A stretch of 5,190 nt of DNA from an uncultured Actinomyces sp. Its GTDB lineage: Bacteria; Actinomycetota; Actinomycetes; Actinomycetales; Actinomycetaceae. Both the position numbers and the translations under genes were made by a program. Of this stretch, positions 4,777 to 5,190 are shown one piece after another (within the stretch, counting starts at the first letter, position 1; every line of letters starts with the position of its first letter). The stretch is taken from positions 1 through 5,190 of the forward strand of contig CAKAPY010000113.1 in NCBI GenBank assembly GCA_916719935.1. Direction: 5' to 3'. The notes beneath the pieces were generated by a model. It searched no databases and had not been told where the DNA came from. It saw only the letters and a list, made by a program, of their open reading frames with translations.

Positions 4777-5190
4777 GAAAACTGCGTCCGCGCGTGGGCG
4801 AATGGATCAGCAGCTCGCCCAAGCGGTGGATTTTGCGCGTGAAAACGCGGTCGAAGTCGGGGGAGAAGCCTCTGTAGGAGAGCATCTTTCTTTCGAGATG
4901 AATGCCGACCGTCTTGGTACTCACTACTTCGCCTGTAACGATGCCGGTTACGTCGGTTGGCGTTGGTCGGTCACCTTGACGCGCGTTCCGCGCTCGCGGA
5001 AGATCACGGTGTGTGAAGTTGATTTGGTCCCCGGTTCCGGTGCACTTTTGGCACCCGAATGGCTTCCATGGGAGGACCGACTGCAGCCAGGCGATGTGAG
5101 CCGTGAGGACGTTCTGCCGTACCGTGACGACGATGATCGCCTGATTTCGGGGCTTGAGGACACCGGTGAGGACCCGGATTTGCCAACGGA
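4769..5190 (+). CDS. DUF3027 family protein, N-terminal part (3' end outside window)
   Basis: The frame begins at ATG 4769-4771 and remains open to the right edge, giving 140 complete codons. The start overlaps the csp stop by eight bases (ATGCCTGA) and is preceded by AGAGGA (4758-4763), five bases upstream, which suggests translational coupling. Recognisable DUF3027 features are VGEH (36-39), THYFAC (51-56), GYVGWRWSVTLTRVPRSRKITVCEV (parts of 60-84) and LLAPEWLPWEDRLQPGD (93-109). The Trp/Tyr/Cys-containing core and the PEWxPW segment are the most diagnostic. After residue 115 the sequence becomes acidic (YRDDDDR). The biochemical function of DUF3027 is unknown to me. The family is found in actinobacteria, often next to a cold-shock gene as I recall, so an RNA-related role is only a contextual guess. 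No signal peptide or membrane segment is visible. Confidence 0.88.
   Translation, partial: MPEKTASARGRMDQQLAQAVDFARENAVEVGGEASVGEHLSFEMNADRLGTHYFACNDAGYVGWRWSVTLTRVPRSRKITVCEVDLVPGSGALLAPEWLPWEDRLQPGDVSREDVLPYRDDDDRLISGLEDTGEDPDLPT

Overview
The window looks like ordinary chromosomal DNA from an actinobacterium of moderate GC content. The gene content suggests Actinomycetaceae or a relative, but this is inferred from protein features and not proven. The main clues are a cold-shock protein with the C-terminal helical extension typical of actinobacterial CspB, followed with overlap by a DUF3027 protein, a family I know only from actinobacteria. I see no insertion sequence, CRISPR array, tRNA, rRNA or phage gene. 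Coding density is high and no gene-free stretch exceeds about 135 bases.

Layout from left to right. (1) Bases 1-716 (+) encode the C-terminal half of glycerol kinase GlpK, ending in a strong intrinsic terminator at 736-779. (2) Bases 850-1422 (+) encode a NYN-domain (PIN-like, LabA/YacP-type) putative ribonuclease, apparently transcribed alone. (3) A perfect 25-bp inverted repeat at 1420-1474 separates it from the next unit and probably terminates transcription from both sides. (4) On the minus strand lies a two-gene unit. The promoter-proximal gene (2244-4307) encodes a 687-residue membrane protein with a signal peptide, an extracytoplasmic TPM domain, one clear membrane segment, a roughly 390-residue helical region and a Gly-rich tail. 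After 51 bases comes a PspA/IM30 gene (1476-2192). (5) A compact divergent intergenic region (4308-4401) holds candidate promoters for both directions and a spaced inverted repeat. (6) On the plus strand follow a cold-shock protein gene (4402-4776) and, overlapping it by 8 bases, a DUF3027 gene that runs off the right end.

The most interesting part is the TPM-PspA pair. PspA/IM30 proteins polymerise on stressed membranes. The partner here would place a folded sensor-like domain outside the membrane and a long helical region on the PspA side. The classic PspF/PspB/PspC partners are not in the window, so this may be an alternative envelope-stress module. That function is an inference. The csp-DUF3027 pair looks translationally coupled. 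Nothing in the window ties glpK or the NYN gene to the other units.
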